Below, in pieces: positions 55,053-63,320 of a stretch of 64,000 bases of DNA. The stretch is from Sphingobacterium sp. UGAL515B_05 (GTDB lineage: Bacteria > Bacteroidota > Bacteroidia > Sphingobacteriales > Sphingobacteriaceae). The notes under the pieces are model-generated. The model had not been told where the DNA came from. It saw nothing but the letters and a program-made list of their open reading frames with translations, and did no database searches. Within the stretch, counting starts at the first letter, position 1, and every line of letters starts with the position of its first letter. The stretch lies in NCBI RefSeq assembly GCF_033097525.1, contig NZ_CP109907.1:5580001-5644000 (forward strand), given 5' to 3'. A program made the position numbers and the translations under genes.

Positions 55053-55517
55053 ATGGAGCCAAAAACTAAGGTCCAGGCAGAGGACAATAAACAGGAGATT
55101 ATCATTACAAGGGAATTCGATTTACCAGTTGAACTACTCTTCAAAGCATACGAAGATCCCGAAATTTTCGAACAGTGGATGGGAACCAAAGTCCTGAAAT
55201 TGGAAAATAAAAAGCATGGCTCCTATGCATTGGAAACTTCGCATAATGGCCAGGTCATGTTCAAAGCAAATGGAGCGATACATGAATTCCTCCCCAATCA
55301 ACGCATCACACGGACTTTTGAAATGGAAAACAGCGCATTTCCCGTACAGTTGGAATATTTAACATTTGAAAAATTAAGTGCAGAACGCAGTAGTCTTCAC
55401 ATCCATATTATATTTCAGTCGGTCGCCTTTCGGAACCAGCTGTTACAGATGCCTTTTGCGCAAGGAATCAATATGGCGCACAATAGATTACAGGAAATTC
55501 TTGCTAAACTTACCTAA
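55053..55517 (+). CDS. AHSA1/SRPBCC domain protein
   Basis: The 154-residue START-like protein has ITREFDLPVELLFKAYEDPEI and EQWMGTK, then NGAIHEFLPNQRITRTFE, a hallmark of the AHSA1 family. The cavity binds a hydrophobic ligand; the ligand is unknown. ATG 55053 lies 1 bp after the ArsR stop and is preferred over the frame opening at 54963, which overlaps ArsR. Pairing with ArsR is a common arrangement. Confidence 0.85.
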   Translation: MEPKTKVQAEDNKQEIIITREFDLPVELLFKAYEDPEIFEQWMGTKVLKLENKKHGSYALETSHNGQVMFKANGAIHEFLPNQRITRTFEMENSAFPVQLEYLTFEKLSAERSSLHIHIIFQSVAFRNQLLQMPFAQGINMAHNRLQEILAKLT

Positions 55518-55525
55518 AACCCTAC

Positions 55526-56110
55526 ATGATGAATCTAAAAATTGAATATTTTTTTGAAAATGCGACGAGATGGAACGAAGAATTCAATCTGTTGAGAGAA
55601 ATTGTCCGTGGCAATAAAACACTGCAAGAAGATTATAAATGGATGCATCCGTGTTATACACTGGAAGGTAAAAATGTCGTATTGATACACGGCTTTAAAG
55701 AATACTGTGCGCTGCTATTCCATAAAGGTGTATTATTAAAAGATCCCAAAAATATACTGATCCAGCAAACTGAAAATGTTCAGTCGGCCAGACAGCTTAG
55801 ATTCACCACTCTTGAGCAGATAGCATCATTACGGGAGGTGATATCGGCATATATTCAGGAGGCCATCGAAATTGAAGAATCAGGCAAGAAAGTTGACCTG
55901 CGAAAAGCTGCCGATTACCCTGTACCGGAAGAATTTAAGCGTGCCTTACTTGAAGACCCTTTCCTTCAAAAAGCTTTTCAATCACTTACGCCAGGTCGAC
56001 AAAAAGGTTACCTATTCTACTTTAACCAGGCAAAACAAGTGAAAACACGTGAGGCGAGAATCGAAAAATATTACCAGCATATTCTAGATGGAAAAGGTAT
56101 CGATGACTAA
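55526..56110 (+). CDS. YdeI/OmpD-associated family protein
   Basis: The 194-residue protein combines a DUF1801-like N-part (WNEEFNLLREIVRG, WMHPCYTLEGKNVVLIHGFKEYCALLFHKG) with a YdeI-type C-part (DYPVPEEFKRALLEDP, FQSLTPGRQKGYLFYFNQAKQVKTREARIEK). YdeI-like proteins are linked to envelope stress and bacteriocin or peptide resistance. It starts 8 bp after the AHSA1 gene, so it shares the ArsR-controlled operon. Confidence 0.8.
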   Translation: MMNLKIEYFFENATRWNEEFNLLREIVRGNKTLQEDYKWMHPCYTLEGKNVVLIHGFKEYCALLFHKGVLLKDPKNILIQQTENVQSARQLRFTTLEQIASLREVISAYIQEAIEIEESGKKVDLRKAADYPVPEEFKRALLEDPFLQKAFQSLTPGRQKGYLFYFNQAKQVKTREARIEKYYQHILDGKGIDD

Positions 56111-56262
56111 CCTATTTTTTACAGTTTATCCGTTATATATTTATCTATAAAGAGTAGATTTGTCTACAATCAAATAGACAGAACCAGACCAAGACGAATG
56201 ATTATAGCTATTATTGCAATCCGATATAGTCAATTCGTCGACTAATGTATAGCTGAATTCAC

Positions 56263-57828
56263 ATGAATAAAAAATTAGTATTGCTCATCTGCGGCTTATT
56301 GCCCATTTTTTCACAAGCACAGAAAAAGAACAACGCAACACAACGCCCCAATATCGTCTTTATCCTAACGGACGATTTCACGGCCCAAGCATGGGGCGTA
56401 TATGGCGGTATTTTAAAAGATTTTGTCAAAAATCCGAATATTGAAAAATTAGCCAGCCAAGGAGCGGTACTCCATAATACATTCTGTACCAATTCAATTT
56501 GCACCCCTAGCCGTGCAACCATACTGACAGGACAGTACAGTAATAAAAACCAAGTCTACACACTGGAAGATGCGTTGGATCCCGATAAGGAAAATATCGC
56601 CAAGGATCTGCATAATGCGGGCTACCAAACTGCTGTTTTTGGAAAATGGCATCTGAAAAAAAGGCCGAGTGGATTTGACGATTTTAAAGTTCTTCCTGGC
56701 CACGGTGTTTATCATAATCCAACTTACCTCTCTAAAGACAACTGGAATGATAAGGAAGAGGCTGGTACACCTTATGAAGGCTATGTAGATGATATCACCA
56801 CAACGATGAGTCTGGACTGGTTAAAATCACGCAACCCCGACAAACCCTTCTTCTTAATGTGTCATTACAAAGCGACGCATGAACCCTTTGATTTTGCCGA
56901 GCGATTCAAAGATTACTACAAAGATGTGGAGTTTCCTTATCCCCCGACATTTTTGGATTCAGGAGCAATCACAACAGGACGCTCTTTTGAAGGGCAGCCT
57001 TTGGAAGAGCTTGGCCGTCGTTATGAGCAAGCTTCGGTAGGCCCCTTTTGGACATCTTATCCTGAGCTTCCCTTTTCAACAAAAGGAATGGACCCTTTGG
57101 AAGCCCGCAAAAAGATCTACCAAAAGTTCATCAAAGATTATCTGCGTTGCGTTGCTGGAATCGATGATAATCTCGGGAAAATTATGCACTATCTTGAAAC
57201 GGCAAAATTGGACGGAAATACTGTTGTGATCCTGGCTTCCGATCAAGGATACTTTTTAGGTGAACACAATTTTATGGATAAACGTCTCATGTACGAAGAA
57301 TCACTGCGCATGCCTTTTGTGATCAGCTACCCCAAAGAAATCAAAGCCGGTAGTCGATTAGACGACATGATTTTAAATATCGATTTCGCTGCACTATTTG
57401 CAGACTATGCCGGCATCAAAAAACCTGCCTACATCCAAGGCGAAAGCTTCCGGAATAACCTCAAAGGAAATACTTCCAAAACATGGCGGTCGGCCATGTA
57501 TTACCGTTACTGGCAACATGCTCCAATACGCCCAGCCCACCTTGGCGTTCGTGATGAACGCTACAAACTGATCTATTTTTACGGACAACCTTTGGAAATG
57601 ACAGGTAGCGAGCCTAAAACAACAGCACCCGCCTGGGAATTCTACGATCTACAACAGGATCCCATGGAAACACACAATGCCATTCTAGACAAAAAATATG
57701 TCAAAGAAATTGATCGGTTAAAGAAAAAATTGGCTAAACTTAAAGCTGAAGCAGGCGATGATGATGCAACAAGACCAGCTTTTCAGCAGGTTCTCAAACA
57801 AGAAAACTTATCGCTCCGGCAACCATAA
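56263..57828 (+). CDS. Exported type I sulfatase
   Basis: The 521-residue enzyme has a signal peptide ending FSQAQ and the S1 sulfatase core: NIVFILTDD with metal-binding Asp pair, NSICTPSRATILTG with Cys 80 in CxPxR (converted to formylglycine by a maturase elsewhere), GKWHLKKRP, and ASDQGYFLGEH. It releases sulfate from a sulfated glycan or other ester. The remains of a second sulfatase follow. The substrate class is not assigned. Confidence 0.9.
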   Translation: MNKKLVLLICGLLPIFSQAQKKNNATQRPNIVFILTDDFTAQAWGVYGGILKDFVKNPNIEKLASQGAVLHNTFCTNSICTPSRATILTGQYSNKNQVYTLEDALDPDKENIAKDLHNAGYQTAVFGKWHLKKRPSGFDDFKVLPGHGVYHNPTYLSKDNWNDKEEAGTPYEGYVDDITTTMSLDWLKSRNPDKPFFLMCHYKATHEPFDFAERFKDYYKDVEFPYPPTFLDSGAITTGRSFEGQPLEELGRRYEQASVGPFWTSYPELPFSTKGMDPLEARKKIYQKFIKDYLRCVAGIDDNLGKIMHYLETAKLDGNTVVILASDQGYFLGEHNFMDKRLMYEESLRMPFVISYPKEIKAGSRLDDMILNIDFAALFADYAGIKKPAYIQGESFRNNLKGNTSKTWRSAMYYRYWQHAPIRPAHLGVRDERYKLIYFYGQPLEMTGSEPKTTAPAWEFYDLQQDPMETHNAILDKKYVKEIDRLKKKLAKLKAEAGDDDATRPAFQQVLKQENLSLRQP

Positions 57829-57851
57829 GGGACGATCGGTATCCAGAAAAA

Positions 57852-58043
57852 TATGCTACAGTAAAAGTCCTGTTGGCATTATATAATCTTGCAATTGATC
57901 CCGGTGAAGATAGAGACCAAAAAGATCAATATCCCGAAATTGTCAAACAACTCCAACAGGTAGCAGATAAATATTGTCGCACGTTGGGTGATGGATTAAA
58001 TAACATGGAAGGGACTGAAATACGCCCGGCAGCACAGTTATAG
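57852..58043 (+). pseudogene. C-terminal remnant of a second sulfatase
   Basis: In a different frame from the intact sulfatase, the sequence reads ...LLALYNLAIDPGEDRDQ..., YPEIVKQLQQVADKY, LGDGL, then EIRPAAQL and stop. This is the typical closing segment of arylsulfatases (LYNL..DP.E, LGD.L, ..RPA). There is no start or catalytic part, so it is a truncated relic, probably from tandem sulfatase genes reduced by deletion. Confidence 0.7.
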
Positions 58044-58047
58044 TGCA

Positions 58048-58087
58048 AAAAAAGGGATCCAACACGACAAATTTGGATCCCTTTTTT
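58048..58087. terminator. Bidirectional terminator between sulfatase and SDR genes
   Basis: A 15-bp stem AAAAAAGGGATCCAA / TTGGATCCCTTTTTT with a 10-base loop gives T-runs on both strands. It lies between convergent genes. Confidence 0.85.
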
Positions 58088-58101
58088 CTTAAAATGATCT
58101 G

Positions 58102-58851
58102 CTAAACAGCAGTATAACCACCATCAACTAGGTAATACCCTCCGGTCATAAAAGACGATTTATCCGAACTTAAAAAAAGAACCAGCTCAGCGACTTCCTC
58201 TGCCTTTCCCAAACGTCCAATAGGATGTTTACTGATTAACGCATTGATATGCTCTTTATCCAACTTAGCCAATAACGGTGTATCAATATAACCAGGTCCA
58301 ACAGCATTACAACGAATATTTTTTTGACCATATTCTGCGCCGATGTTTTTTGTCAGTCCCACTACAGCATGTTTGGCTGAAGTATAAGCACTTGACATAG
58401 GCGCAGCCACGGTACCATGAATAGAAGCCATATTGACAATAACACCACCTCCATTCCGCTCCATGGCCTCTATCTGATATTTACATCCATAAAATACGCC
58501 ATTGAAATTAATATCAATTACTTTTTTCCATCCATCGAGACTGTAATCTCCCGTTAGTGCAGCCTCTCCACCAATACCAGCATTATTGCATGCAATATCA
58601 AGCCGGCCAAATGTCTTGACAGCGTAACCAACCAAGGCTTCATTGTCAGCGGGAGATGAGCTATCTGCTTTGAAAAACACAGCTTCTCCTCCTAGAGATT
58701 CAATTTGTTTTACGGTTTCATTCCCCGCTTGCTCGTTGATATCCGAGACAACGACCTTTGCACCTTCTTTACCATAAGCCAATGCAACTGCCAGTCCGAT
58801 CCCCGAACCCGCACCTGTTACTAAAGCTACTTTATCTGCTAAAATTTTCAT
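58102..58851 (-). CDS. SDR-family NAD(P)-dependent oxidoreductase
   Basis: The 249-residue enzyme has the classical SDR motifs: TGAGSGIGLAVA (cofactor), NNAG, the catalytic Ser in NMASIHG, and YTSAKHAVVGL with Tyr and Lys. PGYIDTPL is also typical. The Asp in VVSDINEQAG after the second strand favours NAD. It resembles glucose 1-dehydrogenase-like or cyclohexanol-type dehydrogenases. The substrate is unknown; it is monocistronic. Confidence 0.9.
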   Translation of the reverse strand: MKILADKVALVTGAGSGIGLAVALAYGKEGAKVVVSDINEQAGNETVKQIESLGGEAVFFKADSSSPADNEALVGYAVKTFGRLDIACNNAGIGGEAALTGDYSLDGWKKVIDINFNGVFYGCKYQIEAMERNGGGVIVNMASIHGTVAAPMSSAYTSAKHAVVGLTKNIGAEYGQKNIRCNAVGPGYIDTPLLAKLDKEHINALISKHPIGRLGKAEEVAELVLFLSSDKSSFMTGGYYLVDGGYTAV

Positions 58852-58960
58852 ATGATATAAATTTTATGATACAGACAATTTACTAAATGCAATGCGGAAT
58901 CAAGCGAAAAGGGCGATTTACTTCAATTAAAACGAAACTAAAATGACATTTCTCGGCGGG

Positions 58961-59644
58961 TTAGTTCTGTAGCTGCGGATATTTTTTATATAATCTGTCC
59001 AAAAACAAACGCCCCATCAACTGAAGCCTCGCCTGTGTTTCAAACATACCTGAACCTGGAGAAATAATACCATGTGGCATACGCTGAACAGTACCATAAT
59101 AAATAATATCGAGCCCATTTCCGTTGACGTCAAGATGCATTTTCTTAGGTTTCAAGCCCATGACAGAGCCCATGCGTGTTACTTTTTCAGAATTAGTAAT
59201 CTGCGCAGTTCGCGCATCGAGCAAGGTTTCATGATCAAAAACCAAATGGTCTCTCACCTCCCCATCATCGAAAAATACGTAATGCAATTCGTTGTTGCTC
59301 AGCACGAGATAAGAAGCGTTATCCCGCTCATTATAACGAGCCTTTACACCTACAGCCGCCCAGGCAACAGTCTTGGCTGCCGTAGCTGCAGCTGAAGCAA
59401 CTTTGTCCCCCACCGTTGCGATATACGCGCATTGCGTAAAGGCGTCGATCGGAGCGCCGTTCAACTGTTTTCTTAATTCACTAAATTCATCACTTAACAA
59501 TTCATCCTTTACGCCTGGAGCTAGGGCGATCCCGGATTCGCCTTCATACTTTTTGGCCGTCTCCTTTTGCTTTTTCATCATCATAAGAGAAATGAATACG
59601 CAAGCCACAACGATAACGGCAAAAATACCAATGTACAACATCAT
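58961..59644 (-). CDS. Hypothetical protein with N-terminal membrane anchor
   Basis: The 227-residue product has one N-terminal helix (IGIFAVIVVACVFISLMMM) and a soluble domain with an Ala-rich helix (VASAAATAAKTVAWAAVG) and alternating strands (YLVLSNNELHYVFFDDGEV). No family is recognised. It may be cytosolic-side and membrane-attached. Confidence 0.6.
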   Translation of the reverse strand: MMLYIGIFAVIVVACVFISLMMMKKQKETAKKYEGESGIALAPGVKDELLSDEFSELRKQLNGAPIDAFTQCAYIATVGDKVASAAATAAKTVAWAAVGVKARYNERDNASYLVLSNNELHYVFFDDGEVRDHLVFDHETLLDARTAQITNSEKVTRMGSVMGLKPKKMHLDVNGNGLDIIYYGTVQRMPHGIISPGSGMFETQARLQLMGRLFLDRLYKKYPQLQN

Positions 59645-59751
59645 AAAATAAAATTTAGAATGGGTTTATAATTCAATAAAAAATCCAGAAAGTGAACAAC
59701 CTATTTAGGCTTCCTCTTTCTGGTACGATCGACTACAAAAATTTTGCCAGA

Positions 59752-60276
59752 CTAAAGAATTTTATCCGGGTAGTGAATATTATTTAAAGCAGTCTGGTGC
59801 ATATCAACCCAAATATCCTTGTTTGACTGCTGTATAAGCCAATTTGGAGAGCTTCGCATGTCGGCATCCGCATCGTTATTGTAAATGGATGGAAAATCAG
59901 ACTCTTTGGCCCTAAGCAAAACAACGATCGTACCAGCCATGAGCAAAGGGATATCGCCTAAAACGAGATTATAAAAACCATCTTCAAGCAATCCCGGACT
60001 AAAACGCTGTAAACTGTCATAACTACGTTCCAATTTGCCGATCAATTTTTCCAGTTCATGTGGATAATGAACCTCAACATAAGACTCAAACAAAGCCGAA
60101 CCTTTATTGTAGAATCCCGCTTTCATGAGGTTTAATGCTTCATTTCTATAAACCTGCAACCAACGATCCGAAGCTAGATCATGATATTCCGTCTCCACCT
60201 CTTTACCATCACGTTTCAAGGCCCAAAGCTTAAGCTGCTCAAGCCGTTCTGTTGTTTCCATTCCATTTTTTTCCAT
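59752..60276 (-). CDS. Hypothetical protein
   Basis: The 174-residue protein is soluble and mostly helical (LKLWALKRDGKEVETEYHDLA, RYNEALNLM-like repeats, HELEKLIGKLERSYDSL). No domain is recognised. It starts 4 bp after the stop of the 60281 gene, so they are probably one transcript; a shared function is plausible. Confidence 0.6.
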   Translation of the reverse strand: MEKNGMETTERLEQLKLWALKRDGKEVETEYHDLASDRWLQVYRNEALNLMKAGFYNKGSALFESYVEVHYPHELEKLIGKLERSYDSLQRFSPGLLEDGFYNLVLGDIPLLMAGTIVVLLRAKESDFPSIYNNDADADMRSSPNWLIQQSNKDIWVDMHQTALNNIHYPDKIL

Positions 60277-60280
60277 AAGA

Positions 60281-60580
60281 CTATCGCTCCCGCTCTTTGA
60301 GTTCCAATTGCAATAGAATATCCCGTTTCTTACCTTCGATTAAAGACAAATTGCCCGCAACAAAAACACCTTTCTGTCCCGAATTTTTGCTAATACCATA
60401 CACTGATGATTCATCATCAGGATCTGATGCACCTTCGTAGCGAAATAAATAGTCAATTCTGTACTGATCTGCATCAGCCAACAAATCGTCAAATTCAATA
60501 TTATAGTCTATTGTATAGCCTAAGTCGTTTAACTTTTCCAAAGCAACACTTGCAGAGGAGTACCCATGCATTCTTTCCAT
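60281..60580 (-). CDS. Small conserved protein, paralogue of the 45314 gene
   Basis: The 99-residue protein has the family core RYEGASDPDDESSVYGI followed by GQKGVFVAG, as in the 45314 product. The family has no known activity despite an occasional phosphoribosylpyrophosphate synthetase label. It heads a pair with the 59752 gene and is divergent from mazG. Confidence 0.7.
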   Translation of the reverse strand: MERMHGYSSASVALEKLNDLGYTIDYNIEFDDLLADADQYRIDYLFRYEGASDPDDESSVYGISKNSGQKGVFVAGNLSLIEGKKRDILLQLELKERER

Positions 60581-60687
60581 AGTTGATTGTTCTAAATCCG
60601 ATCTAAATTCTAATTTTTATTATAAAACGATTGACAAAAGGGTTTTGTTTTCCGCAAGTTGAAATAGTTTATTCAAAATCATATTTC

Positions 60688-60695
60688 TACTTTTG
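60688..60695 (+). promoter_or_regulatory. Possible -7 box of mazG
   Basis: TACTTTTG fits TAnnTTTG and lies 21 bp before the mazG start. The -33 position is unclear. Confidence 0.4.
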
Positions 60696-60716
60696 TGCTA
60701 CCAAACACGATGAAAT

Positions 60717-61529
60717 ATGGCAAATCTAGCAGCACCAGCGTATCAGCATACACCTCAACTCGCTTTTCAACGATTACTCGATGTCTTATATACCTTACGG
60801 GTTGAATGTCCCTGGGATAAAAAACAGACTATGGAATCCCTTCGACATTTGACTATGGAGGAAATGTATGAATTAACCGACGCCATTTTGGAAAAAGATT
60901 ATCCAGAAATCAAAAAAGAACTTGGCGACGTCTTGATGCATCTGGTATTCTATGCCCGCATTGCCGAAGAAGAAGGACATTTCAACATCGTCGACGTACT
61001 TAATGCAATCTGTGATAAATTGATTACGCGCCATCCCCACATCTATGGCGACACCAATGCTGATACAGAAGATCAAGTCAAGTCCAATTGGGAAACAATC
61101 AAGCTCAAAGAAGGCAATACATCTGTTCTTGCTGGTGTCCCAAAAGGCCTACCCGCTTTGGTAAAGGCCTATCGTATCCAAGATAAAGTTCGCGGTGTCG
61201 GCTTTGACTGGGAAGATAAGAAACAAGTATGGGAAAAAGTAGAGGAAGAGCTTGCCGAATTTAAAGCCGAATTTAATCTGGAAACAGCGCTTCCAATGGA
61301 TCAGGAAAAAGCGGAAGGCGAATTTGGCGACCTTTTATTCTCCTTAATAAATTATGCACGGCATATTGGCATAAACCCCGAAAATGCACTTGAACGCACC
61401 AACAAAAAATTCATTGAACGGTTTACCTATTTAGAACAAAAAGCCGCTGAAAATAAGCAACAACTGCAGGAAATGAGTCTAGAAGAAATGGACGTTTATT
61501 GGAATGAAGCTAAAAAATTAAAAAAATAA
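60717..61529 (+). CDS. mazG: Nucleoside triphosphate pyrophosphohydrolase MazG
   Basis: The 270-residue protein has two MazG domains. The first has MEEMYELTDAIL and ELGDVLMHLVFYARIAEEEG (metal-binding Glu/Asp). The second has KVEEELAEFKAEFN and EGEFGDLLFSLINYAR. It hydrolyses NTPs to NMP and pyrophosphate, limiting non-canonical or excess nucleotides. Length matches the E. coli enzyme. It precedes trpS with a 75-bp gap. Confidence 0.92.
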   Translation: MANLAAPAYQHTPQLAFQRLLDVLYTLRVECPWDKKQTMESLRHLTMEEMYELTDAILEKDYPEIKKELGDVLMHLVFYARIAEEEGHFNIVDVLNAICDKLITRHPHIYGDTNADTEDQVKSNWETIKLKEGNTSVLAGVPKGLPALVKAYRIQDKVRGVGFDWEDKKQVWEKVEEELAEFKAEFNLETALPMDQEKAEGEFGDLLFSLINYARHIGINPENALERTNKKFIERFTYLEQKAAENKQQLQEMSLEEMDVYWNEAKKLKK

Positions 61530-61604
61530 CGCAATCCCTAAAAAGGGAGTCACCGACCGAATTTAATTCGACTTTGTCAAATTTATGCGTAAATTCGCAG
61601 GAAT

Positions 61605-62603
61605 ATGGAAACAGTTGTTAGCGGTATCAGAAGTACCGGAAAATTACATTTAGGAAATTACTACGGCGCATTGAGCAATTTTGTGAAAATGCAAAACGAA
61701 TATAATTGCTTTTTTTTCATTGCGGATTTACATTCACTAACGACCCACCCCACTCCTCATGGACTTCAGGGAACGGTTCGTCAAGTTATTGTTGAATATT
61801 TAGCTGCGGGAATAGACCCCGAAAAATCGACTATTTACGTTCAATCAGATGTTCCAGAAGTTGCGGAACTCTATCTATATATGAATATGAACGCCTATCT
61901 CGGCGAGCTAGAACGCGCTACAGCATTTAAAGATAAAGTTAGAAGCAGTCCAGACAATGTTAACGCAGGCTTATTGACCTATCCGGTCTTGATGGCCTCT
62001 GATATATTGATTCACCATGGCACAAAAGTGCCCGTAGGAAAAGATCAGGAACAGCATTTGGAGATGACGCGGACTTTTGGCAATCGCTTCAATCGCTTAT
62101 ACAACGTAGATTATTTTAAAGAAGCGTTTGCGTTCTCCTACGCTGACAAATTGGTGAAAGTTCCCGGACTTTCAGGCCAGGGAAAAATGGGTAAATCCAA
62201 TGGTGAAGCAGATTGTATTTATCTATCGGACAGTGAAACCGTAATTCGTAAAAAAGTGATGCGTGCTGTATCCGATTCTGGTCCGACGGAAATGAACCAG
62301 CCTAAGCCTGAAGCTATCCAAAATCTTTTTGATTTAATGAAGGTCGTATCTACTGCAGATACGTTACAGCATTTTGATGAACTCTATAACAAATGTGAAA
62401 TTCGTTATGGTGATTTCAAAAAACAATTGGCAGAAGATATGGTCCTTGCAACCAACGATGTACGCTCCCGTATAGAGGATATATCAAACGATGATGCATA
62501 CATTGCTAAAGTTGCAAAAATGGGCGCTGAAAAAGCAAGCGAATCCGCGCACAAGACGCTGAAAGAAGTTCGTGAGATTATTGGTATTAAAAGATTTTAT
62601 TAA
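61605..62603 (+). CDS. trpS: Tryptophanyl-tRNA synthetase
   Basis: The 332-residue class I synthetase has the HIGH-type motif HLGNYYG in its first 25 residues and the KMSKS-type loop GKMGKSNG near residue 200. Other family stretches are FFIADLHSLTTH and VPVGKDQEQHLEMTR. It charges tRNA-Trp. It is followed 12 bp later by the deoxynucleoside kinase, probably on the same transcript. Confidence 0.94.
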   Translation: METVVSGIRSTGKLHLGNYYGALSNFVKMQNEYNCFFFIADLHSLTTHPTPHGLQGTVRQVIVEYLAAGIDPEKSTIYVQSDVPEVAELYLYMNMNAYLGELERATAFKDKVRSSPDNVNAGLLTYPVLMASDILIHHGTKVPVGKDQEQHLEMTRTFGNRFNRLYNVDYFKEAFAFSYADKLVKVPGLSGQGKMGKSNGEADCIYLSDSETVIRKKVMRAVSDSGPTEMNQPKPEAIQNLFDLMKVVSTADTLQHFDELYNKCEIRYGDFKKQLAEDMVLATNDVRSRIEDISNDDAYIAKVAKMGAEKASESAHKTLKEVREIIGIKRFY

Positions 62604-62615
62604 GCTAGAAATAAT

Positions 62616-63233
62616 ATGCACATCGCTATCGTTGGAAATATAGGTGCCGGCAAAACAACATTGACCGAAATGTTGGCCAGTCACTTTAAATTTGAACCTC
62701 AGTTTGAAGCTGTAGACAACAATCCTTATCTGGAAGATTTTTATTCGGACATGAAACGCTGGGCATTCAATCTTCAGATTTTTTTCCTCAACAGTCGCTT
62801 TAGACATATTGTAAAATTGCAGGAAACTGGCATTGATATGATTCAGGATCGTACCATTTATGAAGATGCTTATATCTTTGCCGAAAACTTGTATGATATG
62901 GGTTTAATGAGCGCACGTGATTTTGAAAACTATAGTAATATTTTTCAAAGCATTATCCATTATATCAAACCGCCAGATTTATTGATTTACCTCAAAGCCT
63001 CTGTCCCTACCCTGGTGAATAATATCCAAAAAAGGGGCCGTGACTATGAATCCGCAATTCGCTTGGATTATCTGTCGAAGCTGAACGATAAATATGATAA
63101 ATGGATCAATAATTACAAAGAAGGTAAGGTCATGATTCTGGACAAGGACAACCTGGATTTCACCACAAACCCAGAGGACCTCGGCAATATCATTCAAAAA
63201 ATCGAAGCCGAATTATACGGATTATTCGAATAA
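62616..63233 (+). CDS. Deoxynucleoside kinase
   Basis: The 205-residue enzyme has P-loop GNIGAGKTTL, the lid-region and Arg motif QDRTIYEDAYIFAENL (ERS/DRS type) and a C-terminal RGRDYESAIRLDYL. It phosphorylates deoxynucleosides in salvage. The sequence does not tell dA/dG from pyrimidine preference. A strong terminator follows. Confidence 0.88.
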   Translation: MHIAIVGNIGAGKTTLTEMLASHFKFEPQFEAVDNNPYLEDFYSDMKRWAFNLQIFFLNSRFRHIVKLQETGIDMIQDRTIYEDAYIFAENLYDMGLMSARDFENYSNIFQSIIHYIKPPDLLIYLKASVPTLVNNIQKRGRDYESAIRLDYLSKLNDKYDKWINNYKEGKVMILDKDNLDFTTNPEDLGNIIQKIEAELYGLFE

Positions 63234-63243
63234 TTGCGATATC

Positions 63244-63279
63244 AAAAGCCTGTAAGACACTTAATTTTACAGGCTTTTT
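63244..63279 (+). terminator. Terminator after the deoxynucleoside kinase gene
   Basis: A 12-bp stem AAAAGCCTGTAA / TTACAGGCTTTT with an 11-base loop and following T ends the mazG-trpS-kinase block. Confidence 0.85.
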
Positions 63280-63320
63280 GATAAACTTGCATTTCCTCAG
63301 CCAACGATAAATAGTAAAAA

